This document shows positions 29,201-41,895 of a stretch of 64,000 nt of DNA, one piece after another (position 1 is the first letter of the stretch; each line of letters starts with the position of its first letter). A program made the translations under genes and the position numbers. The DNA is from Ophthalmolycus amberensis (lineage: Eukaryota > Chordata > Actinopteri > Perciformes > Zoarcidae), in contig JAFEUB010000846.1 of assembly GCA_024529925.1 (NCBI GenBank), positions 1,427,001 through 1,491,000 of the forward strand, in the 5' to 3' direction. The notes under the pieces were generated by a model. The model worked only from the letters and a program-made list of their open reading frames with translations, did not search any database and had not been told where the DNA came from.

Positions 29201-32200
29201 AAAAACATTTAAGTTTTGGAACTTGAGTAAAGATTTCCTACTCTCAGAACTGAGAAGCGTGGGTCATTGAAGTGATTGAACATCATTTCTGTGGATCAAA
29301 TCATTGCCAACAGTCACACTGAAATTCAGACACATACACATAGATGAACTGTACAATACCATGTTCCTCCGGGCAGCCGTGTCATCGCAGCTCTCATTTA
29401 CTTTCTGAGTCTCTTAGGCGTCTTTCAGTCTCATCTAAGCAGCCTTTAATGGTCTCCCCCTTGTCTGGTAGATTTTCAATCTAATATTTTTTTGTTATAC
29501 TTGATTTTCTTTTTTCATATCCAGTATTCACACATTTAGCTTGTGCTGTACATGATGTTTGACCCCTGACCTCTTCATTTTCGTCTGCGGGTTCCTGTCT
29601 TTTACTTCTGTCGGCTGAGTGACACCGAATCCAGCAGCCACTGTATTTGTTCTGTTTCCTATCAGGTCTGAATTATTCATCAGAGAGCGCTTTATCGTTC
29701 ACAAAAGCTCTGGTGGACACCCAGATAGCTTTGAAGTGAATAACAGGATATGAAGAGAAAGGTGTTGCTTCAGAGAGGTGCTGATATAAAACCACAGCTA
29801 TGTTGGAAGAGGTTTATCTCCCAAAAGTTTATTCAATGAGAAATGAACATCATATGCACAAGTATTGTGCTCATATAGATCCACTCTGGATGAGTTCAAA
29901 GTTTCATAGTTCCTTTGTGCATTTTTCTCCCAAGGAAGTGAAGAATCTGGTATAAAACAGGAATCCAACATGAGCTTATGGAAGACCAACATCTTTCTTA
30001 CTAAAGTGCTAAATCTCTGATTAAGTCTTAAATGGCATATTTTGTTAGTAAAACAAATTGTGAAATCAGAAGTCTCATTGCATATATGAATTAAAACACA
30101 TTATGAGCTCATGGTGAATGAAAAAAGTGTAAACGTTCAAATCAAAACGTGAATAATCAAAATGGAATTGCCAGAATTTTTTTGTTTTTGGTGTTCTCCA
30201 TTGTTTTGAGAATAACAAACTATACCGTAGCAAATGAAAATACATCAGAATCCAGTGGAAGTATGACATCCTAGTTCCAGAAAATTGGAAATATATCTCT
30301 TTGGATATGTCTGACCCAATCTTAAATTTGCCCTTAATCCTACTCTGGCATATAGACAAGGCAGCATGACAGCCACTTCAGACGTAAAATCTCGTCTGCT
30401 CTTTTTTTTGTGTCTACATGTTCACGGGCTAGAAAGGGAGGTCTTCCCCTTCGTCCCCTCTCCCCCTGGTCCCCACCCTCAATACCCCCAGGGTACAGTG
30501 TGACCCATACAGGCACCCAACCAGAAGGCCCGCCGCTGTCCTCCAATGTGCCACGGTACACATGACCTCATTAGCCAAGCCCCACCCTCTGAACTTGTTT
30601 TACAGTATAGTAAGATAACCTATTGACCCTAATAAGATAAAACCCCAACCCCCTAACTTCCAAAGCATGACCCACTTAACATATACAAGCACATGTGGAT
30701 GTGCACCAACATACACAAACACACCTCACAGTTAATTGGTTAAATTTAAATCCCAAAATGAATCTCTTGAATTGTGCCATCCAACATACAGGTAATGGAG
30801 AAATATATTGGTAAAGAGGCAAAAATACCATCTTCTCCACTGTCAATAGACACCATAGACAATTATATAATCAGCCACTAGATACAAGTATTATGAAATA
30901 AAGGGCTCAAATCACCTTTTCTCCGCTGGAAAACCCATCCAACCGAATGTTACAAGTGCAGCCACATTTCTCAGGTTTGTTAAAAAGCACATACAGAAAA
31001 TTAAATTAGCTCTAATTGTATTTGAAGTCGACAAAGGACATTATAGGATTAAATAATAAAACAGCAAGACAAAAATCAACACAGAAATAAACTGTGATTG
31101 AAATGGCGATGGAAAGGCAAGGGACGAAAATAAGATCAAATAGAATAATAAAATACCTAAAAACAGAAAAAGTAATGAAAAGCCAGATTAAACAGGAATG
31201 TTAAAAAAAATTCTTGAAAGCCACAAGTGTATCAATAGCCTTCGACGGACACAAAACTGGAGTAATGTGATCTCTTCTGGTTGGGGTTTAGATTCTAGCA
31301 GCGAGTTCCTGGGTAGACCACACAAGAGACCATGACCATGGTGCAATCTAGTTAACTCAATAGCATGTACTGTATGATCTCTGGCTGTCAAATATCAGGA
31401 ATGATAGAAGATTGAGGAATAGTGGGTACGTAGAAGTACAACCCTGTAACATAAAACATTTTTTGGTATACATGGAGCATCACAGTTTGTTGATAATCTG
31501 AGTGTAATTTTGCTTCGTGTCTATCGATACTATTGCTCTAGATTTTCAGAGGTAACCACAGTAGAAACATCCACAACCTGTATATCACAGGAGGATTTTC
31601 AGAACAATTGCTCTTTAGGGGGAAAAGAAAATTGGCTCGGCAGATGTGTGCCAAGTGGACAGACTTCACAGTCCTGGCACAGACTGCATGCACTCGGGGG
31701 CGCATGCATCAGTGTATATGTTCTCCAGTGCTATTTTTGCGTGTGCGTGGGTTAGGATGATGTCGAGGGCGCTCCAAATTTCAGCTTGCCAAGTGTTCGC
31801 ATCGTATGCAGTGTGAAAGTTAAGTGTATAGTGCAGGCAGAGTTTTAAATGAGGTCTGTCTATGAATATTTAATCAAAAGACAAACGGGAAGACATGGAC
31901 CCGAGTGAGCCGATGTAACTGAGCTGGTGGAGCTTTCATAGTTCATGCAGTGTATAACCTCGGGGAGATATCCAGTTGTTGTTTTTGTCAGATATTCTTG
32001 GGTAAGAGAGCGTGAGGTGGTATGTGAAACAGAATTAGCTTCTGTCCACCCTCGGGGTGGGAAAGGATTGAGTGTCTTAATAAAGAACACTTTCAAAAAG
32101 GTAGATGCTTGATGGCAATGGGGCTTAAACTCAGGTTTACCAACCGGCAATCTCAACCTCTTGGCCAAATGTGTTCACCCCGACAATAGGACCGCTGCTC

Positions 32201-34460
32201 TACCATCTGTCTGTTAACCTAATTACTGCAGTACACTATTTTTAAGGCGTACCCGTACAGCTGTATCATGTTTGCAGTAGCTATCTATGGTAACTATTTA
32301 TTCATTCATGTAAGCTAACTATTTCACTGCATATTCTTTACTTTTAGCGAACGTTTTGAACTATTTAGAAATTACTTTTAGATATCTATGTCAACCATCT
32401 TTTACTTTAAACTGTTTTTATTGCTTCCCCTTTACTTTTAGCCAATTCATTTCATTACTTTTATCTGCCTGACTTCGTATTTTGCTTGCTAACAAATTTT
32501 CACGCCCTCTCAATCGCAACTCATTCCAGCTGACTCAATATATATTTTTTTTACTCCACTGTATTTCCATGATGATTGCAGAAGCGGCCTGCTTTGGTAT
32601 ATGAATATTATCTGACACGTCTTCTTTGTCATTGTGTCTTTTAGTTGGGATGAGAGCAGTTCCATCAGCAGCGGTTTGAGTGACGGCTCAGACAACCTGA
32701 GCTCTGAAGAGTTCAACACGAGTCCCACTCTCAACTCCCTTCCTACCACACCCATCGGCTCCCGCAGAAACTCAGCCATAGTGGTAAGTGACGTACACAC
32801 GCAAGCATTCACACAACACACAGAGGCATTAGCAGTGTGTGTAGGTTACAGTAGTATTGATTAAGCTGTTAATCCAGTGAGCTATTGATGAGGGGCTGAA
32901 TGATGTGTCATACACTGTCGATGTAACACACAAATACACACGACAGGCAGCAGGACATGGGCATCAGAGACAAAGCCTGATTAAGTATTCTATGCACACC
33001 CATGATATTTAACACATCTGCAGCAATCCATGTTCACCACAACACACACACACACACACACACTGCATGCTGGCTAGCTGCATTGTTGGGGTTTTAAAGC
33101 TGCATTAAGAGCTGAACTGTTAATTGTAATTTGTATATTAAAGTATAGTATAGAAAATGATCTAGTGTGGCCATAGATAGTTGTTGTTCACTGATCTACA
33201 CTGATCCATACAAACCATAATACCTTGTTGTTGCTGCTTCAGAGGTTTGGGACTTTTATTATTGTTCAGGCTCTGATTGAGTCAAACGTTTTTTTTCTAG
33301 CCACGACTTCACTCGCCTGATATAGCTGATGTGCTGACTGATGTAGTCATTTTTGACCCAGTTCAGTAGTATAACGAGTCTGACTGAAGCACTGAAGCTG
33401 TGATCTTAATCATTTGCTGTGGGGATGGGAGGATTTGGGACTCAAGATCCTCAGTGCTTCTAAAATGCTCTCTGCAGCTCTGCTTGAGGTTCTTTAAGGT
33501 CCATCTTCAGCTGTATGGGTTCCAGACAATGTGCGCGTCTGATGTAGGTCACACCTCCGCAATGTGGTTCATGTGACGGATGTAGTGGGCTCTCAGAGAA
33601 AGAGAGACAACGAGAGACGGAGCGAGTTAGAGAGAGCGAGGGAATCAGCGTAACCATGGCAATCGAAGTGCGGGGATGCTGAGAGTGCGGTCCTTTGTCT
33701 CCTCCTGTACAGGGAAGGACAGGTCTAGAACAGCCATCTGCACACACACACACACACACACAGCCATCTGTAGTCCTGCATCCGGGCCAGCGAGCCGCAA
33801 GAACCGGTCCGCCTCCCTCCACGCCTACTAGCAGGAGTCATAGCAACCATTACCCCCCATGGCATCATTACCATGGCAACCAACCATCACCTCATCATGC
33901 ACCCTAATACACATGGCTCCCTCCTCTCTCGCTGTTCTCAACCAATGCTTTTTTTTTTTTTTTATCGGTTTCTCTTTGTCCTTGTGTCCTGAAGCCAATT
34001 CTTTGTCTCCATTTTCTCCTCTTTATCACTCCTCCGACTCCCTCCGACTCCTGTTGATCTTAATTCCCTCAAAGGCAGCTCTGACTTTACATGCATTCCT
34101 CATCGCTCCCACATATTGCATAATATACTTAACAAGGATATGAGGGTGGAGGAGAGATGGGGGCACAAAGAAGACATGGTTAAGAGAGGGAGAGAATCAA
34201 AGCCAGAACGTGGTGTGTGTGTAGGTGGTACAAAAACCCAGATTTCCTCATTTCCACACGGAGGTGGATCAAGGTAATACACCTTGTTTCCCAATACATT
34301 TGTGTGTGTGTGTGTGTGTGTGCTCTCTGTTTGTGTTGTTATCTTGTTTTGCCACGGCTATTTGGACAGATGTGTATCTCATCCCTGCCTGTTTCAAAAA
34401 TCAGGCAATGTGTGAGGAAATGACAATGTTTTATCCGGTCAGACAGGACACACATACACA

Positions 34461-34500
<40 letters not shown>

Positions 34501-34619
34501 ATACCTCCCCCTCATGTGATGTGAACCTGTCTATGGGGTCTATTGGTTTTAATAAAAATGGAATTCAGCATATGAGTCCTCATGAGAACCGCTGGATGCA
34601 ATGTCCTGAACTGGCAGAT

Positions 34620-34662
<43 letters not shown>

Positions 34663-36608
34663 GATGCATTGTGTAACTGTCAGTCTCCTACAGGGAGAGA
34701 ATAATCTGTCTCTGGTAAAACTAGCCTCTCACACACTTACGCAGGGATTGTGCATTATGTGTATTCATGAAAGTAGCTAAATCTAATAAAGGTTGACTTG
34801 TAGACCGAGTAGCGCCTGATTTGTGTCAGTACACGTATATATTTATTCGCCACATACACACACAGAAGACCATGTCAAAGTAATTACCTCACATTTCCTC
34901 TAATTTGACATTCATTCTTCATTACTGGATTTTGTTTAGGCTGTATTGTCTATTTTCTCTGACGTCGCTCCGTGTGTGTGAGACTCTGTGCCTGAGCTGT
35001 GTGTGTACATGCATACATACAGTATGTGTGTGTGTTGGGCAGTTTCTTCTCTCTCTTTTGAAGTGTTCAACTGGAGCATACAACTGGAGAGATGAGACAT
35101 CAGAGAGCGTGTTTTTGGGGTTGACTGGGTTGGACATGTTTTTCTTGTTTTTCTTGAGGCAGAGTCTGAGGCTCTGTCTGAGTACACACACCTCATCAAA
35201 TGCCTTTTTTTCAAGCTGCGGCCAAAGATGAACATAAGTAGAGATTTCAAGGCACACACGACGTTTTTGCATTTAAACGATCCAGTGAGTTGTTCCATTG
35301 GCTCATTCTTCCCAGTGTCCCAAGCTAACTCTGTAACATGGATAATGTTGAGGGAAGTCAATCACCCAAGAGAAAATAGATTATTTTAGTCACAGAAAGT
35401 TGTAGCATGTGGGTGGAGTTTGGAGGATTACATAATTGGAGGACAATACCTAAATTATTAATTTTATTATAATCTTAGAAGTGGCACACAAAAAGGCACA
35501 TTGCTTTCCCGTATCATACTGTATATAAAGTACCTGAGTTTTAATATCAACCAACACTGCAAGAGGTGTCTGCAGCTCTTCATTTGACCATTTTCCTTGT
35601 GCTAAAAGTGGCTAAAATGTCTAAATCGCTCTCTTCAAATTTCCTGACTGTCATTATAAAATATAGGCAAAAAGAACCCAAAAATAATCTTTAGAAAAAA
35701 TCCTAACACAAGGGCCATTTAATAACTTTTTTCAAAACTTTTAACCACACCACATGGTCTTAATCAGGGCAGGGAGTTTGTTCAGTTGTCACAGAGATAG
35801 AGCCGTTGACACAGCTGATAATAGCTGTTAGGATTTCATCCAAAGCACTTCTACAACTTTTATCTAAAGTGCGCCTATCACTCAAGCTTTCAGGTAGTCG
35901 TTTGTACTTCCACCAACACCTCAGGGCTGATAAAGATCCAGATAAACTTTAAGTCCTCCCTTTTGAACAAAATGTCACTAATAAAGCCTTACAGCTCTGA
36001 TTCTAGTGTGTAGGAATCTTTCCATTTTACTAACTTACCAATAAAAGCCAAATACACTTTTTATGTGAGATCAGAAAAGCTTTGTTTCTCTCTTTCTTTG
36101 CTTTTTAGGCAGTCAAAATATACTGAGGTCGGCCTCCTTAGATATATATCGGCAAGTAAAACCATGCCTAGAAAGCAAACAACGTACCATAGACATACAA
36201 ATCAGTTTTTGGCTCCATTTTCTGGAAGTCAGATCTCACGCACTCAATTCTTCAACATTTTCTTGACAGAGTGTCTGTCTTTCTGATTCTAGATGCATAC
36301 AGATGCAGAGAAGAGATCTCTGGTGGAGAGTGGTCTGTCATGGGACAGTGACGACACCAAACCCATCCGCAAGAGCCAGGGCAGCGGTGTCTACGATACA
36401 GGAAGTCTCAAGTCCGAATCAGCCAATAAATGGAAAAAGACGCGGACACAGGGGGTGGGGCTCGAAGGAGGGAGGGGCGAACTGAAGAAACCTCAGACCC
36501 TGGGTCAAGGAAACGTGTTGAAGAAAGGAAGAAACCCACCTGTAGGAGTCACCTCCCCGATAACACACACCTCTCAGAGTGGGCTGAAAGTGGCAGGTAA
36601 GAGGAGAA

Positions 36609-36639
<31 letters not shown>

Positions 36640-36896
36640 GATATAGCTACACTTGGACTGGTTTCATAACCTGAACAGACTGACACATTGACTGTCTTTT
36701 AATATTCCCTTCTCTTGGGTAGTCGCAGACCCGCACACAGTCACAGACACACTCTCTGTCTTTGTCCCACACATTCATCCACAGCTGCAGCCCACCCTCC
36801 CGGCCTTTAGAAAGTGGTGCCATGTATCAAACGCCCATCACCACCCACTCCCTTCCTGCCAACCACACACACACACACGCACGCATGCACGCACGC

Positions 36897-36928
<32 letters not shown>

Positions 36929-39900
36929 ACTGAGTAACAGTGTTTTTTTCTTTTTTTTCTTCCTATTGGTCCAGCCTTTCCTATGCAAGCTTTATTTGTG
37001 TGCCGGACAGAGAGAATTTATAGCCGTTAAATAAAGGCCTTGTACCCAAAACAACTGGACCAGAGACGGTGTGTGTTTGCAATAGTGTGCGTTTGTAATT
37101 GCAGACACGTCTGAGATTGTGCCAGCCTTACAGAGTGTCACCCATCGCACTTCGCACGCACACACACACACTCTCACTCGCACACAAAGTGCACAATAGT
37201 GCCGATTGTGCAGCTGCTTTTTAAGATCACCATCTGTGTGCCGTTTACGTAAGCGTTCACAGACACACACATATAGACAACCAAAACAAATGGATATTGG
37301 TTGTGCTGTTGTGTGCCATGCTAGATACACAGTGTCTGTGTAAACAGTCCTCTTTCTGTGGGACTGTCCTGTGTTTGCATTGCCAGCTGTTGAAATGACA
37401 GATATGCCAAACAAGTGTGTTACACCAGCCTGTGATCTCTGTGCCAGGCTGTTATTGTTATTAATGGGAACAGTATGAATCTGCTTTCAAGGCTATTCAA
37501 TCTGCCACAGGGTTTCAGACTCTAATGATCATCACTGTGGAGGAGCTCATGAATTTCACCAAATCAGCGGCAGACGTTCTTAGACAGTTGGAGAGGTCTG
37601 TGTCGCTCGTGCTGGAGATCAGTTCATTGCTGAGGTTTGGCAGGATTGTGTGTAATGTGTGTGTGTGTGTTGTGTGTCTACATGTTTTCAGCATTGTAGG
37701 AGATACAGAGAGTGTTGGATCTTTGAAGAAGCAACATTTACAGGGATAGAAAAGCAGCTTTATAGTGTATACTTATTGTATAGTATATACTGTAATACAC
37801 ACTATGTAAATATTTGGTTATTTTCAACTAATTGTATTGTTTTGTACAGAAAATGATTCAATATTCGGTAAACGCTACACAACACTTTAACATTAAACAT
37901 TTATTCAAATTACATTTGATGTACTTTGGACATAACTTACATAACTCCAAAGAAGTATTACTTTATTCGGTTTGTTTACAGAGATGTTGGTAGAGCTCTG
38001 GACCCAACATCAACAATTTGTTAAAAAAACATTCACTTAGTTTGTAAGTGTGACACAGTGCAGGTATTCATCATTCTGTCAGCACTGATGTATCTGGTAT
38101 ATCTCTCTCTCTCTCTCTCTGTTTCTTTTTTTGTCACATGCACTCGTGCAGACACACACCTACAGATACATTGTGCCACCTTTCTGCAACAAATGTTTCA
38201 ATATCTCTCACATACACACACTTAAACACTGATGCTGTATCTTAACAACCACAAATACAAGCACATGCATGTTTATATTGTGATGGTTGATGGGAGACAA
38301 TGTGGGGTCTTGGAATGAGGCGGCTCGTCTCCCTCGAAACCTTCGGGAAGGATAGACGGGAATATGAGGTGTGTGTGGATACATCGTTCCATAATTATCT
38401 CCCTTCTACCACAGTGGCCTTAAATAGAAGAAGACTTAGGGGAAGGGAAATATAAATGAGCCATTTTCCTTCAACATCCAGAGACGGCAGTGTTATAAAT
38501 GTTATGGAAAGGCTTTCCCTGTCTGCCTGCGTCTTCAGATGTCCATCTCTTCAGACATGCAGGTTCCTTGTGTCGAGACATGTTGTGATTCACGGAGTCT
38601 TCTACACATGTCACTGTGTCAAGCCGAGAGCTCTACTGTCTCAACAGCGGTTGTCAGTAAATCAGGTTTTAATCATGTCAAAATGAATATGCACGCCTGG
38701 ATTCTAACGGTGTGTGTTGGTTTGCTTCTCACTCCTCTGTCTGCAGTGTGTGTGTTGCTGCAGCTTAATGTTCTTGGAACGTGCAATGTTGCGGTTATAC
38801 GATGGACTGACTTTATGACTTGACATGTAAACCCAATTTACATTACAGAAGAACTCCAAGCATAAGTGTGTTGTCAGTGTCACATTCCTATAAGATCCAA
38901 TCACTGAGAACTGAGTGTGTGTGGTATGTATATGTATATATATATATATATATATGTCTGGCCCTATGCGTGTGTATTTTGCGGGCTTTTTCAATACCCT
39001 TAAGTGACTCCAGATGTCCCAAGGCAGCACGCCGGTGGGTCCCATTCAACAGCAGTTCTTTGACTCTGTTAATGCCTTGTATATAAACCTCCCATAACAA
39101 CTCCCATTAGATACAAATTAAGAGCGTGGGTCGTGTGGGCTCGCACTTGTGTGGGTGGTGCATACAGTGCACATGTGTCTAATAGTTTTGTTCTCGTAAT
39201 AACTTCCAAACGACTCCAGTTAATTTGCCAACTGGGAAATGTACAGATGGGAACAAAATCACATAAATGTCCTTCAACCTCCGTTCACCCAGGCTATCTC
39301 TCACTCTGACCTCTTTCCCCAAAAGAGGTTTCAAGAGTGGATGAACTCGGTTATACTCGGTGTTTCATGCGCTTTTGTACCCGCAGACACACTCTGTGAA
39401 TGTGAACACCAGTTTTCCACAGCCATGCCGCACATGCTAATCTCAGCACTCTGTGTACTTACTGGAAAGCCAAAGAAAACTGTTCTAGTTCATGAGGATG
39501 GAAAAGAGGAGTAACCACATGATAACAGTGTGTTTGAGGGTGAAGCTGGCTGAGAATCTGGTCTACACACTGTCTGTCTGCTCAGACGGGGATTTGTCTT
39601 TATCAGCAGACAGTCAGACCGTGTAGGTGGTCAGATAAGATATCATGTCCTAATATGGCTTGGTTAGTCTCACTCACCAACAGAAGCTGTTCAAGCTACT
39701 CATCAGTGATTTTCTTTTCTTCTTTTTTCCCCTTTCTACCTCTCTAGGTTCAGTGAAGTCAGATGGCAGGCCAATGGATAAGTCTCGGTTAGCATTGAAG
39801 ACCTCTGGCCTTCAGCGCTCCTCCTCAGATGCCGGTAAAGACCTAAGAAATGGCAGCGGTGTTGGTGAGCAACGTAAACCTCCATCCGGCCTCGTCAGGC

Positions 39901-41836
39901 CCTCAACTGGTGGAAACTTTGGCTTTAAGAAGACTACCACAGCTACCAATAATGGCACAAGCAATGCCGGTTTTCCCATAGCCTGCGGCTCTGCAACTGT
40001 AGGGAAGATTCCCAAAACTTCAGGTATTCCTGTCAAACCAGGGGCTGGTGGTGGCAGTGGAGGACGTAAGACTAGTCTTGACGTTTCAAGCTGCGACCAG
40101 AGTGGTTTTCTATCTCCAAATGCCAGGATGTCTCTCCAGTACCGCTCTCTGCCTCGCCCAGCAAAGACGAGCACCCTGACTCTTACCCGGCCGAGCTCAG
40201 CTCGCCCAGTGAGCACCACCATTGACACAGGCTCAGGGCTGATCAAACCACCACAGGGTAGACTCAAAGAGCCCGCCTCGGGGCTTGGTTCTGGGTTGAG
40301 TAAGGCAGGTGGTCGTGGGATCCCCAGTCCTGTCAATCAGACAGACAGAGAGAAAGAGAAAGAGAGGGCCAAAGCCAAAGCTGTAGTATCTGACTCGGAG
40401 TGTGGAGGTGGGTCTCTGAAGGGCAGCCCTGCTCAGACCCCCTCAGAGAACGGAGGCAAGCTACAGGGGCTGAGACCTCCCAGCAGTGGCAAAGGCATGG
40501 ATCTGCCCTCAACCAACACACACAGGTACCAGGGTTCAAATACTACCACAAAAATCCCATATGATATTTCCCAGTACTTGTCAGCACTCTTTCACAAACA
40601 ACACAAAGTATTAATATGCATTTGCCTCAACATTGTTCTTGTCTTTAGGTTATCAGGAATGCGCATCCTGGCAAAACCTCCATCCATGGCCCAGCTTGAC
40701 AAGCTGAACTCAAACATCCTAGAGGTGGGAATTCAGGACTCTCTGCCACCTAAGATTCCTCCCTACTCGAAGCTCCAGGACCTGGCCAGGTCAGCAGGCA
40801 GCTCCACTGGCCACCGCCTGACCCCCAGCCCCGCCCCTTTACTCAATGTGAACTCTTCGTCCTGCTTCCCAAGCTCAGGTACTGGGTTGGGGTCCAGGCA
40901 GGTCTCTTCTCTCGGGGTTCAAGGAAGCCGAGGGAGCACCTCTCCCCTGCTTTACCCTCGTCTGTCTGGGCTGCATCGCAGCATGGAGTCGCTGCCGCTC
41001 CAGATGAGTCTCGCCCCAGAGCCCCAAGAGAGGGAAAAGGCAAGGGAGAGGGAGAATATGGCGAGAGGCTACACCACCTTAGAGTCCCGCCACAAAGACA
41101 GACAGGAAGACAGAGGCCCTCCTGCCAGCTGGAACCCTGGAAGTAAAGTCTCATTATCTCTCACAGACAGGTGAGATTTCATAATCTTCCACTGTGCATT
41201 TATTTAAACCCAATCACATCCCACCCATCTACAGGTCTTAAAGCAGATGTTTTGTCATTCATGTGTTGTAATGCTGCTATGTAACTCCACCTACTGGGCT
41301 GCTTATGAACTGCACCACCATTATTCAATGTTCAGGGAAGTTCTTTGATACATTATTCACTTTGTTCTATGCTACAATCATGCATTTCCCTCCCACTATT
41401 GAGTGAGGACATGGAAAGGTGATTCAATTGGTATTTGATGACAAAATACTGCTCATACTGAAAAAGGTATGGAGACATTTTTTGATTGCAGAGAAACGAC
41501 CCTTATTCAGAACCTCAAAGACGAGATATTATTATTCCCCCAAAATTAAAACACAGACTGCTTGAGATGTCTGTGGCCAGAATATCAGAATATGCTTGAG
41601 CATGTTACTTTAGTGGTAGGCTAACGTGAACCTGTCTGAATATGACTTTGATAGCTTTTACTTTGAGATTTAATCAGAAAGCCAGAGACTTGAATTGCAA
41701 CAAGATAGTATATGAAATAAATGCTGAGTTCGTAAATATTGCCCAGATTATATAATATGGTTTAATGAGAAGGCTAAAAGTCATATTTACATTTTTAACG
41801 ACTGCAACAAATAAGGGCAATCCCATGCATGTACGG

Positions 41837-41895
<59 letters not shown>

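Larger units (their letters stand above)
6597..32644 (+). other. nav1: 26-kb nav1 intron 2 of window
   Basis: Bounded by GG|gtaagt and tgtcttttag. It contains the internal CpG-rich promoter and alternative first exon, many microsatellites, an inverted copy of the repeat seen at 2,515 (near 14,690), a SINE-like repeat near its 3' end and several AT-rich stretches that could be regulatory. The ORFs in it are short, lack splice support and often follow microsatellites. Confidence 0.85.
32784..36292 (+). other. nav1: nav1 intron 3 of window
   Basis: Holds several (CA)n/(GT)n tracts (33,042; 33,741; 34,297; 34,465; 34,625). No exon or repeat family recognised. Confidence 0.8.
36597..39747 (+). 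other. nav1: nav1 intron 4 of window
   Basis: Starts with (CA)n directly after the donor. It has a compound CA/CG repeat near 36,862-36,925, a (CT)n near 38,103 and a (TA)n near 38,935. No coding exon supported. Confidence 0.8.

Noticed and set aside
31188..31391. Possible tRNA or small RNA gene in the AT-rich region 30-32 kb
   Set aside because: Apart from the SINE-like copy, I could not fold a cloverleaf or find intact A and B boxes.
34936..35361. 141-codon minus-strand ORF, with overlapping ORFs in other frames
   Set aside because: No recognisable domain, no splice or promoter signal, overlaps other open frames in low-complexity intron sequence.
36992..37414. 140-codon minus-strand ORF
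   Set aside because: Its middle is translated CA/TG repeat and it resembles no family.
39660..39747. Upstream ATG of the long + strand ORF over exons 5-6
   Set aside because: The first 88 nt include the polypyrimidine tract and acceptor of nav1 intron 4, so this ATG is intronic.
39812..40336. 174-codon ORF on the minus strand
   Set aside because: It lies wholly antisense to nav1 exon 5, whose + strand protein is conserved. It is a shadow of a Ser/Pro/Gly-rich coding exon.
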